From: Thermoplasmata archaeon
Lineage (GTDB): Archaea > Thermoplasmatota > DAOVMN01
Assembly (NCBI GenBank): GCA_030630685.1
Contig: DAOVMN010000001.1
Location: 1 to 34,648, forward strand
Reading direction: 5' to 3'
DNA: 34,648 bases
In this document: in pieces, positions 13,505 to 21,783 of the stretch
Position numbering within the stretch: the first letter of the stretch is position 1
Layout of the letters: the number at the start of each line of letters is the position of its first letter
Position numbers and translations under genes: made by a program
Notes under the pieces: model-generated
Told to the model about the DNA's origin: nothing
The model's database searches: none
Seen by the model: the letters and a program-made list of their open reading frames with translations, nothing else

Positions 13505-14854
13505 TTACTCCCTGTTCTTCCACCCGACGCCTTTGTAAACGACTCCGGCCTTTTTCAGCCTCTCCGGGTCGTAGCTCCTTCGGCCGTCAATTACGATCGG
13601 CTTCTTCAGGAGCCTTTTTAACGTCTCCGGTTCTATCTCCCGTATCTCCTGCCAGTCGGACTGCACAACCGCAAAGTCCGCATCCTTTAGAGCCTCTTCA
13701 ATCGTGTCCATGTATCCGATGGGCAGGTCTGTTAGCGGCTTGAACTTGTAGTACGCTTTTGGATCGTAGGCCTTGACCATGGCACCTTCCTCGTAGAGCT
13801 TTTCGATAATGGGTAGGGCTCTGGTAGCTCTGGTGTCATCCGTATCCGGCTTGAACGAGAGGCCGAGGAAGGCAACGGTCTTGCCCTTCAGATTGCCAAC
13901 CGTCTCCTTTATGATGTCTATAAAGTGCATGGGTTGTATATCGTTGGTATACAGCACAGCGTCCATGAGCGGTGTTTCCACCCCTATTTTTTTTGCGAGC
14001 GCCACGATCGCATTCACGTCCTTGGGGAAGCACGAACCGCCGAAGCCGCAGCCCGCATTGAGGAACATCGGATTGATCCTGAAATCCAACCCCACGCCCT
14101 TCATGACCTCGTAGACGTCGATGTTGAATTCCTCGCATATCCTGGAAAACTCGTTGGCAAAGGTTATCTTTGTGGCCAGGAGCGAGTTGGCGGCATACTT
14201 GATCAGCTCTGCAGCTTTTATCTCCACGTGCAGTATCGGTACGGGCTCTTCTTTGTCGTTCTTGTAGTCCCTGTATATCTTGTGGATAACCTCTCCGGCC
14301 TTAGCATCGTGCTCACCTATCACGATCCTGTCCGGATAAAGGCTGTCATGCACCGCCTGCCCCTGCCGCAAGAACTCCGGGTTCATGACCAGGCCGAAGT
14401 CCTTACCTGCCTTCTTTCCGGAGTATTTCTCAACAATTGGTAAAACCAGGTTTTCAGTAGTTCCGGGAACAACTGTGCTCTTGGTTGCCACAACATGGTA
14501 GCCGTCTTTATCCCTGATTGCGATGCCGATGTCCTTTGCCACGGCCTCCACTGCACCGAGGTCTGCGGAGCCGTCCGGAAGCGATGGGGTGCCGACACAG
14601 ATGAAGGTGACGTTAGACTGCCTGATGGCCTCGAGATTGTTTAGCGTGGCGGAGAGCATCCCCCGGTTCACTTCCGTCCTCACAAGTCCTTCGAGCTCAG
14701 GCTCGTAGAACGGTGGTATCCCCTTGTTCAGGTTCTCTACCTTGGATGGGGTTGTGGCTGTCACGATTGTCTTGAAGCCGTGCTTCGCATATCCCATGCC
14801 GCCGGCCAGGCCCACATAGCCCATGCCTAATACGGATATCCTGATACCGTCCAT
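13505..14854 (-). CDS. UDP-glucose/UDP-sugar 6-dehydrogenase family
   Basis: Oxidises the C6 hydroxyl of a nucleotide sugar to a uronic acid using two NAD. The N-terminal Rossmann motif is ISVLGMGYVGLAGGMGYAK. The catalytic Cys lies in GCGFGGSCFPKDVNAI (about residue 275), and the C-terminal domain has KTVAFLGLSFKPDTDDTRA. ATG 14854 is preferred to GTG 14863 because AGTGAT lies 4 nt before it, giving 449 residues. It is 65 nt downstream of the nucleotidyltransferase gene on the same strand. The pair would supply UDP-uronate or UDP-amino-uronate for surface glycans or protein glycosylation. The exact sugar (Glc, GlcNAc or ManNAc) cannot be fixed by eye. Confidence 0.92.
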   Translation of the reverse strand: MDGIRISVLGMGYVGLAGGMGYAKHGFKTIVTATTPSKVENLNKGIPPFYEPELEGLVRTEVNRGMLSATLNNLEAIRQSNVTFICVGTPSLPDGSADLGAVEAVAKDIGIAIRDKDGYHVVATKSTVVPGTTENLVLPIVEKYSGKKAGKDFGLVMNPEFLRQGQAVHDSLYPDRIVIGEHDAKAGEVIHKIYRDYKNDKEEPVPILHVEIKAAELIKYAANSLLATKITFANEFSRICEEFNIDVYEVMKGVGLDFRINPMFLNAGCGFGGSCFPKDVNAIVALAKKIGVETPLMDAVLYTNDIQPMHFIDIIKETVGNLKGKTVAFLGLSFKPDTDDTRATRALPIIEKLYEEGAMVKAYDPKAYYKFKPLTDLPIGYMDTIEEALKDADFAVVQSDWQEIREIEPETLKRLLKKPIVIDGRRSYDPERLKKAGVVYKGVGWKNRE

Positions 14855-14919
14855 TGTAATCACTGCGTAGGCATCCGATTTTGATAAAATAAGGTTACGG
14901 AAGAATCCACAACGCTAAA

Positions 14920-15924
14920 TCACCCCAGGTTTATGTCGGAGTTCTGCCCTGCATTTATGGTGTAGGGTTTCCCGCGGGCTGTCACCTCATCATCGATGAT
15001 GCTCTTCTTCAGGAATAGGCCCTTCAGCCTGCAGTGGGCCCCGACAATGGAATCCGAGATGTGAACATCCTCGAGCACCGTATTCTTGTCCACCGACACA
15101 TAGGGGCCGATGATGGAATTCCTGATCCTGCACCCCTCGCCGATGATGGTGGGCTCGATTATTACAGAGTTCTCATACTCTGACCTTACTTCCGTTCCGA
15201 TCCTCTCCAATATGGTGCGGTTCACGTTCAGGAGCATTTCTGGCCTCCCGCAGTCATACCACTCCTTTATCTCAAAGGTGGCGAACCTCTCTCCCTCTTC
15301 GATCATCTCCTGAAGGGCATCGGTCAACTGATATTCCCCTCCTTTGCCCGTTCTGCCGTTCTCTACCATGTCCTCGAGGACATCAAAAAGAAGGGGTGTG
15401 TTCCTGATGAGATATACCCCGGCCAGGGCGGTATCGGATGTGGGGTGGGTGGGCTTTTCCACTAACTTGGAGATGTTCCCGTTCATCTTTTCCACGATCC
15501 CGTAGTTCTGGGGCCTATCCACCTGTTTCACGCCCAACACGCCAGCCAGATCCGGCGATTTCCGGTAGATATCTATCATCTCACCGTAATCCATGCCAAA
15601 AATCTCGTCTCCCAGGTTGATCAGTACCTCCGAGTCCCCTACGGCCTCTTTTGCAATATAGATGGCATGGCCAAGGCCCATTTTCTCCTCCTGCTCCACG
15701 AATGTAATGTTAAAATCATCTGAAAAGTTCTCTGTGACGGATTCGATGAGCTTTTCCTTCTGGTAGCCCACGATAAGGATCACGTCTTTTATGTGACCCT
15801 TGAGGGCCTCCATGATGTGGCCTATTATGGTTTTTCCTGCCACGTTGACCATGGGCTTGGGCTTGGTGTGGGTCTGAGGGCGGAGTCTTTTCCCCATTCC
15901 TGCCGCCGGGATGATCACCTTCAT
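14920..15924 (-). CDS. Sugar-1-phosphate nucleotidyltransferase with beta-helix tail
   Basis: Activates a sugar-1-phosphate to a nucleotide sugar. The signature is VIIPAAGMGKRLRPQTHTKP (residues 3-22), followed by KPMVNVAGKTIIGHIMEAL. A metal/sugar-binding region lies around INLGDEIFG. The C-terminal part (about 240-334) has hexapeptide-like repeats such as IIGEGCRIRNSIIGPYVSVD, making a left-handed beta-helix, the long RmlA/GlmU-like architecture common in archaea. It precedes the UDP-sugar dehydrogenase on the same strand, so the two probably act in sequence. The nucleotide and sugar are not predictable by eye. Confidence 0.9.
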   Translation of the reverse strand: MKVIIPAAGMGKRLRPQTHTKPKPMVNVAGKTIIGHIMEALKGHIKDVILIVGYQKEKLIESVTENFSDDFNITFVEQEEKMGLGHAIYIAKEAVGDSEVLINLGDEIFGMDYGEMIDIYRKSPDLAGVLGVKQVDRPQNYGIVEKMNGNISKLVEKPTHPTSDTALAGVYLIRNTPLLFDVLEDMVENGRTGKGGEYQLTDALQEMIEEGERFATFEIKEWYDCGRPEMLLNVNRTILERIGTEVRSEYENSVIIEPTIIGEGCRIRNSIIGPYVSVDKNTVLEDVHISDSIVGAHCRLKGLFLKKSIIDDEVTARGKPYTINAGQNSDINLG

Positions 15925-15986
15925 GCCTGTGCCCTTCTCTCAATAGTTTAATATCTTTTTGTTTTAGTCGACCGGAAGGGGAGTGA

Positions 15987-16172
15987 ATTGTTCAAACATC
16001 TCCTTCTATACCAAATTTGACAGTAACAGCTCCAATCCCGTCATCAGCCAACTCCACGCTGGTGCCTTCCGGACCTCCGGGTCAGGCCAACTGGCTTTGT
16101 CCCAGGTGCTGGAACAGGGTTGAGCAGAGGTTCATATTTTGCACTGAATGCGGGTTCAAGCGGACGCAATAA
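15987..16172 (+). CDS. Small zinc-ribbon protein, start uncertain
   Basis: The frame ends with a clear four-Cys zinc ribbon, CPRCWNRVEQRFIFCTECG (C-x2-C-x10-C-x2-C), preceded by a Pro/Ser-rich stretch. No ATG or GTG gives the whole frame. A GGGGAGTGA ribosome binding site at 15978-15986 directly precedes an in-frame ATT at 15987; TTG 16017 has no such site. Length is 61 residues from ATT or 51 from TTG. It lies between two minus-strand genes and may be a real small protein or the tail of a decayed gene. Small zinc ribbons of this kind are frequent in archaea. Function unknown. Confidence 0.42.
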   Translation: MVQTSPSIPNLTVTAPIPSSANSTLVPSGPPGQANWLCPRCWNRVEQRFIFCTECGFKRTQ

Positions 16173-16239
16173 CAAAGAAAACAATTGGACGGACAATATG
16201 CTCCAAGCCCGATCTTAGTTCTTTATGTCCATTCTATGC

Positions 16240-17424
16240 TCAGATAATGCCGAGCTCCTTGCCGCCTTTCTCGAAGGCATTCAAAGCGGTATCAAGGTCC
16301 TCGCGTGTGAGCCCGGTATTCATCTGGCACCGGATCCTTGCCTTGTCCCTTGCCACCATTGGGAAGACTATGGGCAGCGCGAAGATACCCATGTTGTAGA
16401 GCCTCTTGGATAAGGCCCTGGCTTTATGGGATTCTCCGCACATGGCCGGGATGATCGGTGTCTGTGAATTCCCGGTATCAAAGCCCAGGGAGATCAGTTC
16501 CTTCTTGAAGTAGTTGGTGTTCTCCCAGAGCTTCAGGACGTGTTCGGGCTCGGTCTCCAGGACCTCTAAGGCGGCCTTGCATGCTGCCACGGTCGGGGGC
16601 GGTGCAGAGCCCGAGAGCAGCCAGGTCCTGGATTTGTTAAAGGCAAATCTAACAAGGTCCTTGCTCCCTGCGGCTAATCCCCCGACCACACCGTATGCCT
16701 TGGAGAAGGTGCCCATCTCCACATCGATCTTCCCCTCGATACCGAAGTGTGCCCCTATGCCGCGTCCATCCGGTCCGATTGTCCCTTCTCCATGGGCATC
16801 GTCGATATAGGTCATGGCACCGTATTCCGCGGCCAGCTTCACGATCACGTCAGCATGGGCAATGTCACCATCCATCGAGAAAACGCCGTCCGTGATCACA
16901 AGGATGCGCCTCGCTCCCTTGCTATCTGCCTCCTTGATGACCTTTTCCAGTTCTCCCATGTCGTTGTGAGCATACACATACCTCTCTGTCCTGGTAAGAC
17001 GTACACCATCGATTATGGAGCCGTGGTTCAGCTCGTCAGAGATCACGGCATCCTCCTTGCCGATGAGCTGTGGAATGAGGCCGGCATTGACCGCAAATCC
17101 GGTCTGGTAGTAGAGGGCTGCCTCTGTGCGCTTGAATCTGGCAATGGTCTTTTCAAGCTCGAAGTGGAGGTCCATACTTCCCGCAATAGCTCTAACAGAT
17201 CCCGATCCTGCACCATGCGTTTTTAACGCATTGATAGCGGCTTCAATGACCTTCGGGTGGTTGCTCAGGTTCAGGTAGTTGTTGGAGCAGAGCATGATGA
17301 CCTTCTTGCCCCCGATGTTACAGTGGGACTTGGAAGCTCCGATAAGGACCCAAAGCTCCCAGTCGATCCCTTTATCTTTCAATTCTTTGTATTCTTTCTT
17401 AAGGAATGCTGTCGGATTTCTCAT
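16240..17424 (-). CDS. kbl: 2-amino-3-ketobutyrate CoA ligase / glycine C-acetyltransferase family
   Basis: A PLP-dependent alpha-oxoamine synthase of 394 residues. Kbl converts 2-amino-3-ketobutyrate and CoA to glycine and acetyl-CoA; 8-amino-7-oxononanoate synthase is the close alternative. Signatures: SNNYLNLSNHPKVIEAAINA, GAGSGSVRAIAGSMDLHFEL, the PLP aspartate loop YIDDAHGEGTIGPDGRG and the Schiff-base lysine in GTFSKAYGVVGG (about residue 242). ATG 17424 follows AGGAGG at 6-nt spacing; an upstream ATG at 17544 would add 40 unconserved residues. A TATA-like GATTAAATAC at about 17466-17475 supports this start. No biotin or threonine dehydrogenase genes lie nearby. Confidence 0.9.
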   Translation of the reverse strand: MRNPTAFLKKEYKELKDKGIDWELWVLIGASKSHCNIGGKKVIMLCSNNYLNLSNHPKVIEAAINALKTHGAGSGSVRAIAGSMDLHFELEKTIARFKRTEAALYYQTGFAVNAGLIPQLIGKEDAVISDELNHGSIIDGVRLTRTERYVYAHNDMGELEKVIKEADSKGARRILVITDGVFSMDGDIAHADVIVKLAAEYGAMTYIDDAHGEGTIGPDGRGIGAHFGIEGKIDVEMGTFSKAYGVVGGLAAGSKDLVRFAFNKSRTWLLSGSAPPPTVAACKAALEVLETEPEHVLKLWENTNYFKKELISLGFDTGNSQTPIIPAMCGESHKARALSKRLYNMGIFALPIVFPMVARDKARIRCQMNTGLTREDLDTALNAFEKGGKELGII

Positions 17425-17575
17425 GGTCTTCCTCCTGATATCGTGCATCAAAATTTGTAATTGAGTATTTAATCTTAGTGGATTGGGTTCAGAGAATTGT
17501 GGATAGGGGAAACCCGGATGAGGTGATCCATCCGGAGCTTTCAATAACCGAATGAATGCTGTATGATAAGTGGGA

Positions 17576-18697
17576 TTAGACGTTATCTATCCCGTGGAAA
17601 GGAGGTGCTCTTCCGTTATCGAATTCTCCGGTACTCGGTCCAATGATCTGCGGAGAGTCCACACCCGTGAGGATGAGCATTACCTTTATGTAGCCTGCAA
17701 GCTCAGGTTCGATCCTTGCGGCCCAGATTATTTTTGCATTCCTGTTAATCCTGGTCCTGATCTCCTCCACCGCCATCTGAGCCTCTGAGACCGTCATATC
17801 CGGTCCGCCGCTCACACTTACCAGAGCGCCCCTTGCATTGGTAATATCCACATCGAGGAGCGGGGAATTAATGGCATTCTCCACTGCGGTCATGGCTCGA
17901 TTGTCCTTGTCGCCCTCCCCGATACCGATCATCGATACCCCGCCATCCTTCATTATGGTGTGCAGGTCTGAGAAGTCGACGGTCACAATCCCCTTCCCAT
18001 CAATAGTTTCCGTGATCCCTTTGATCGTCCTCATGAGGACCTCATCGGCAAGTCTGAAGGCGTCCCTCAGGGGCAGGCGCGGGGCAGTCTCGATGAGCTT
18101 ATCATTCGGAACAACAATAACGGTATCTGAAACCTTCTTTAGCTTATGCAATCCCATCTTGGCGTTCTCGGCCCTTTGCCTTCCTTCGGCCTTGAATGGA
18201 TAGGTCACAATCGACAGGGTAAGACCTCCCGCGTTCCTGGAGAGGTTTGCAATCACAGGGGCGCTTCCCGTTCCTGTTCCACCGCCTAATCCTGCGGTTA
18301 TTATCACGATATTGGAGGAATCCACCAGATTCTTGAGCTGGGTCTCGTTCTCATGGGCGGCCTCCTCACCTATCTCCGGCCTCGACCCTGCACCCAAACC
18401 CCGGGTCCTCTTCTTTCCAATAAGAACCTTTTTGTCCGCCTTGGTGCTGAGAAGTTGCTGGGCATCTGTATTAATGGCCACAAGCCCCACATCTTTTATG
18501 CCTTCGTCCTTGCATCTCCGGATGGTATTGTTCCCTCCACCACCGGTTCCCAACACGGTTATCCGGATCTTCGTCTTCTTAACGAGTTCCTCGAGCTCCC
18601 TGTCATTGATGCCGGGCTCCTTGAGGTCGATAATACTTCTCTTTTTTCTTTCCTTCTCTTCATCGGCTCTGAGTGCTTTTTTTACCAGTGATTTCAT
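17576..18697 (-). CDS. ftsZ: Cell division protein FtsZ
   Basis: A tubulin-like GTPase that forms the division ring. ITVLGTGGGGNNTIRRC (residues 46-62) opens the nucleotide-binding domain. The tubulin signature GGGTGTGSAPVIA is at 138-150, and VTVDFSDLHTIM with DGGVSMIGIGEG follows, as in FtsZ. The protein is 373 residues from ATG 18697, which has GGGAGG 7 nt upstream; a start at 18745 would add 16 unlikely residues. A charged extension of about 40 residues precedes the GTPase domain. The C-terminal tail is short (about 20 residues after the core). It stands downstream of DUF655 and the transcription/translation genes on the same strand, after a 184-nt gap. Confidence 0.96.
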   Translation of the reverse strand: MKSLVKKALRADEEKERKKRSIIDLKEPGINDRELEELVKKTKIRITVLGTGGGGNNTIRRCKDEGIKDVGLVAINTDAQQLLSTKADKKVLIGKKRTRGLGAGSRPEIGEEAAHENETQLKNLVDSSNIVIITAGLGGGTGTGSAPVIANLSRNAGGLTLSIVTYPFKAEGRQRAENAKMGLHKLKKVSDTVIVVPNDKLIETAPRLPLRDAFRLADEVLMRTIKGITETIDGKGIVTVDFSDLHTIMKDGGVSMIGIGEGDKDNRAMTAVENAINSPLLDVDITNARGALVSVSGGPDMTVSEAQMAVEEIRTRINRNAKIIWAARIEPELAGYIKVMLILTGVDSPQIIGPSTGEFDNGRAPPFHGIDNV

Positions 18698-18881
18698 CTT
18701 CGGGCCTCCCTTACAACGCCTTGATTCGATATATCCTGTGAACACATAAAATATCTCTTGTTAACGCTCAATATGAGATGATTGTGCGGTTTGGTTGTGG
18801 AAGCACATTACAAGAATCATTAATATAGTTTTCCTTCTGCCCGGCCATCCTCTTTTGGTTTAGATCAACAGGCAACAAATC

Positions 18882-19445
18882 TCATCTTGCCACGAAAAGA
18901 CGATATTTCAGATTGCGCTCCTTTATCTCATATTCTATCCTTCGTGCAATGATCCGCTCTGGATGATGAAGTATCTGTATCCTATCCTCCATTTCCTTTA
19001 AGCTCTTATAGGACCCATTGGTCTTCATTTCATTGACAACGGCCCACATCATCTTCTTTCCCATTCCTGGAAAGAGTTCGAGCATGTGGTATCTGGTATT
19101 GATTGGATGTGCCTTGTTTATGAAATCCACGAACCTTTCTTCCTGGGATTTGACGATATCCTCCAAAATGAAAGGAAGCTCTGCAGCAGCGGTGTTGGTG
19201 AGCTTATGGTAGCCTATTCTGCATCTCACACTATGTATCTTATCCCTCATAGATATGTCCTTGCCTATGTAAACACGGTCTCCGATGGAGAGGGTCACAT
19301 CCTTTAACGGCAAAAGTTCGAAGAGCTTGAATTGGTCTTCCCCAACCCCAAGCACTATCGGTTCCCTCCTCATGGGCCTGCGGGGATTGGTTGGGTCGGT
19401 TCTTCCCTGAGAAAGGTAATCAAGGACATAGGCATATTCTTCCAT
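18882..19445 (-). CDS. DUF655 family RNA-binding-like protein
   Basis: A 187-residue archaeal DUF655 protein of unknown exact role. The family start MEEYAYVLDYLSQGR is present. A beta-rich region GDRVYIGKDISMRDKIHSVR follows, and later a helix-hairpin-helix-like segment at HMLELFPGMGKKMMWAVVNE. The C-terminal helices are basic. The gene usually follows rpl21e and rpoF in archaea, as here (40 nt after rpoF), which suggests a function linked to translation, transcription or RNA modification. ATG 19445 has only a weak GGATGTG site upstream. Confidence 0.88.
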   Translation of the reverse strand: MEEYAYVLDYLSQGRTDPTNPRRPMRREPIVLGVGEDQFKLFELLPLKDVTLSIGDRVYIGKDISMRDKIHSVRCRIGYHKLTNTAAAELPFILEDIVKSQEERFVDFINKAHPINTRYHMLELFPGMGKKMMWAVVNEMKTNGSYKSLKEMEDRIQILHHPERIIARRIEYEIKERNLKYRLFVAR

Positions 19446-19485
19446 AGCTACACATCCATAAATTCGACGCTAATTCTATGCCTAT

Positions 19486-19827
19486 TCACTCCTTTGGGAG
19501 ATATTCTGAAACAATCCCCAGTATTTGTTCGATCTCTTTGTCATTGAGCGTGTACCTTTCCCGAGAAAAGATGACCCTCACATCGTCCGTGTGTTCGGGC
19601 AGGAAATCTACGAGTTTGTAGGCAAGATGTTCTCTTACCCTTGGAACATTCTCGATAAGTTCATCCACAAGTTTTTCCGCATTCCCTCTTTTGATTTTAG
19701 CGAATCTGTCGGCATGCTCCTTTGCATACTTTTGCTCATTCGTAGGCTCCTCTCTCTCCTTCATCTCCCTCTCAAGGATTTCTTTAACCTCTGCGGTGGT
19801 AACCAGTCTTAATTTTCTTCCGTTCAT
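19486..19827 (-). CDS. rpoF: DNA-directed RNA polymerase subunit F (Rpo4/Rpb4)
   Basis: The small stalk subunit of archaeal RNA polymerase, pairing with subunit E (Rpo7). It is 113 residues, mostly helical and charged. The family C-terminal pattern is present: YKLVDFLPEHTDDVRVIFSR, then LNDKEIEQILGIVSEYL. The N-terminal VTTAEVKEILEREMKER is also typical. ATG 19827 follows GGAGG with a good spacer. It lies 19 nt downstream of rpl21e and 40 nt upstream of the DUF655 gene, the usual archaeal order. Confidence 0.93.
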   Translation of the reverse strand: MNGRKLRLVTTAEVKEILEREMKEREEPTNEQKYAKEHADRFAKIKRGNAEKLVDELIENVPRVREHLAYKLVDFLPEHTDDVRVIFSRERYTLNDKEIEQILGIVSEYLPKE

Positions 19828-19846
19828 AACCTGCCTCCATAACCCA

Positions 19847-20140
19847 TTAATTCGCTTTTCTCAGATGCTCGGAAGAGATGATGGGGTGCTTGAACTTGTT
19901 ACCCACCTTCACCTCGATAATATAGGCATCCCCCTGCATACTGCTTACCATACCCGTGAGCCCATGGAACCTCTTGTGCGGCATCCCTTTGTGTATGCTG
20001 GGGTCGATGACTATGTTGACACGATTGCCCACCTCAAAACTCTGAAGTGAGTTGGTGATGCGAGATAGCCCCCGCTCCCTTGGTTTACGAGCGATAATCT
20101 TTCGTGTTCCGGCTCTCACGCCTTTTGACATTCTTACCAT
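19847..20140 (-). CDS. rpl21e: 50S ribosomal protein L21e
   Basis: Archaeal/eukaryotic large-subunit protein of 97 residues. Recognisable stretches: SKGVRAGTRKIIARKPRERG, VGNRVNIVIDPSIHKGMPHK and RFHGLTGMVSSMQGDAYIIE. ATG 20140 is chosen over GTG 20149 because GAGGTGA lies 5 nt upstream, giving the usual family length. The ribosome binding site directly abuts a three-hairpin array that fills the gap to pus10. The array may therefore affect expression of rpl21e and the genes behind it. Confidence 0.95.
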   Translation of the reverse strand: MVRMSKGVRAGTRKIIARKPRERGLSRITNSLQSFEVGNRVNIVIDPSIHKGMPHKRFHGLTGMVSSMQGDAYIIEVKVGNKFKHPIISSEHLRKAN

Positions 20141-20152
20141 GTTGCTCACCTC

Positions 20153-20217
20153 ATGAAGAGGTCTTCATCCTTATCGACCCCTGCGGGGTCAATCGGAGTA
20201 AGAACAAGTTCTTACTC
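20153..20217 (-). repeat. Alternating hairpin array, locus 4
   Basis: In minus-strand order there are three perfect or near-perfect hairpins. GAGTAAGAAC-tt-GTTCTTACTC overlaps the pus10 stop codon. TTGACCCC-gca-GGGGTCGA has one G-T pair and is followed by TAAGG. ATGAAGA-cc-TCTTCAT is the third. The next bases are the ribosome binding site of rpl21e. The connectors CCGA and TCGATAAGG match loci 1, 3 and 5. Confidence 0.8.
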
Positions 20218-21468
20218 GTAATGAACCGCCAGGACATCAAGGGAGGCCACTTTGCATCCGGTTCCAAGGAAGTCGGAGATGCTCGGCTGGGTTCTTCCTT
20301 CGTCTCCGTGGATCAGCTCTTTAATATATAGGCCACTCTCACCCCTAATGGTGAACGCAGCTCGCTTACCCTTCTGCAGTTCACAGTTGATATTTATAAC
20401 TTTCTTCTCTCTGATAAGGTCGCTCCTTCTGTGGGAAACCCTTGCAGGGGTACGCTGATGGATCAATGTTCCAGAGAACTTCCTTATGAGTTCATCTATT
20501 TTTTCGGGTCCTACATCATCCTCGAATTCCACCTCTGCTCTATAGGTCTTCTCCGCTTTCTCATTCTTGATGCGACTTACATTATCGCGATTGGTGTACC
20601 TCAAATTATAGATCTCCACTCTACCCGACGCAGATGTATTCACCATCTCCCGCATCCTCTCAAGGTCTAACAGGCGTCTCTTTGGGTTGGAGATCTCGAG
20701 TATAAAGGGCCTTCCGTTTCCAAGCATCCGGGCATCGATATCCTCCCTGCCCATGCCGTGAAAGAGATGCCGTGTCCCCCCTGTTTCCTTGAGAAAGGCA
20801 TCACCAATAAGCTCCTGAACACTTGTCTGGTATATCTTGCCTGTGTGGTTGCAGTATTCACATCCCCTCCCCCTGCACCTCTTACAGTTCCAGATGGTCT
20901 GGGGGATAGTTCTGTCGAACTTCAGATACCTGCCGTAGATAAAGATCGGTGCAACCTGAAGAGTGACCGTGTCAAATCGCGTATCCACCACCGCAACGAT
21001 ATCGGGCCTCTCGAAGGATGCCTCTTTCTCGAGCCTTTCGAAAACCCTGATCCCTATCTCACGGTTGAGCTCGTTCTTTATGCCTTCGGCATGACTGGCG
21101 AGTGCGAATTCCTTCTGAAGTCCGGATTCTCTTTCAAGGATCTCCTCATCAACCACACTTCCGATAAGGAACGTTTCGAATTCATGGTCGGAAAGCGCAT
21201 CCACGACAAGGTCCACGAATTTGTTCAGCTCATTAAAGAGCCCTTTGCATAAGGCGCAATCCTTCTCCTCACCGCCCGCATGAAGGAACCTTGATTGTAC
21301 ACCCTCCACCTCTCCGTATTCTTCCGTCATTGCCAGGAAGAGTTTTATCGTTCTCCCCCTCTCCTCGTCCGTGGTGCCTGTCCCAAGCCTGCCAAACTGC
21401 CTACCGAGACATCGGTCGCAGAGCTGGCGCTTGGAAAGAGCATTCACCGTATCAAACAGGGATTTCAT
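20212..21468 (-). CDS. pus10: tRNA pseudouridine(54/55) synthase Pus10
   Basis: Makes pseudouridine at positions 54 and 55 in the T loop of archaeal tRNAs. It is 418 residues. The N-terminal zinc-binding THUMP-like domain has QLCDRCLGRQFGRLG and CALCKGLFNEL. A second Cys cluster WNCKRCRGRGCEYC lies in mid-protein. The catalytic domain carries HGMGREDIDARMLGNGRPF with the catalytic Asp, followed by ILEISNPKRRLLDLERM. The C-terminus has TPARVSHRRSD. It is first in the order pus10 - rpl21e - rpoF - DUF655. Its last codons and stop lie inside a 10-bp hairpin of the repeat family. Confidence 0.95.
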   Translation of the reverse strand: MKSLFDTVNALSKRQLCDRCLGRQFGRLGTGTTDEERGRTIKLFLAMTEEYGEVEGVQSRFLHAGGEEKDCALCKGLFNELNKFVDLVVDALSDHEFETFLIGSVVDEEILERESGLQKEFALASHAEGIKNELNREIGIRVFERLEKEASFERPDIVAVVDTRFDTVTLQVAPIFIYGRYLKFDRTIPQTIWNCKRCRGRGCEYCNHTGKIYQTSVQELIGDAFLKETGGTRHLFHGMGREDIDARMLGNGRPFILEISNPKRRLLDLERMREMVNTSASGRVEIYNLRYTNRDNVSRIKNEKAEKTYRAEVEFEDDVGPEKIDELIRKFSGTLIHQRTPARVSHRRSDLIREKKVININCELQKGKRAAFTIRGESGLYIKELIHGDEGRTQPSISDFLGTGCKVASLDVLAVHYE

Positions 21469-21503
21469 GGTTTCCCGGGCCTTGGACAGTTTTGAAATGA
21501 TTC

Positions 21504-21782
21504 TCAGGATTTCATTATGGATATCAAGAAGATACCGAGTCCAAGGAGTACGCCTATCAGGGCCCCTATGCCAGCAACTATGGAGAAGTAGAATACCTCA
21601 AGGGCCTCCTCCTGGATGGCGACATAGCCCCCCAACGCTATCAGTCCGATCAATGCAGTGACTATACCAATGGTCCTGCTGACACCCGATCCGAACTTTG
21701 CCGTAATAGCACCAATCACCAGCGCGAAGATGCCAAAGGACAAAAGGAAAACATAACCCAATAGTTCTGCTCCACCGATCAT
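21504..21782 (-). CDS. Small three-segment membrane protein
   Basis: A 92-residue hydrophobic protein with three membrane segments: YVFLLSFGIFALVIGAITAK, TIGIVTALIGLIALGGYVAI and a C-terminal VFYFSIVAGIGALIGVLLGL region. The first two align with the N-terminus of the gene just upstream (LLAFGLTGLGLGLFTAYFG; KSRIIGVILALIGIVVL), so the pair looks like a tandem duplication with loss of the soluble tail. ATG 21782 follows GGTGATTAGG, which overlaps the upstream stop. It is clearly cotranscribed with the larger paralogue. Function unknown. Confidence 0.78.
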   Translation of the reverse strand: MIGGAELLGYVFLLSFGIFALVIGAITAKFGSGVSRTIGIVTALIGLIALGGYVAIQEEALEVFYFSIVAGIGALIGVLLGLGIFLISIMKS

Positions 21783-21783
21783 C

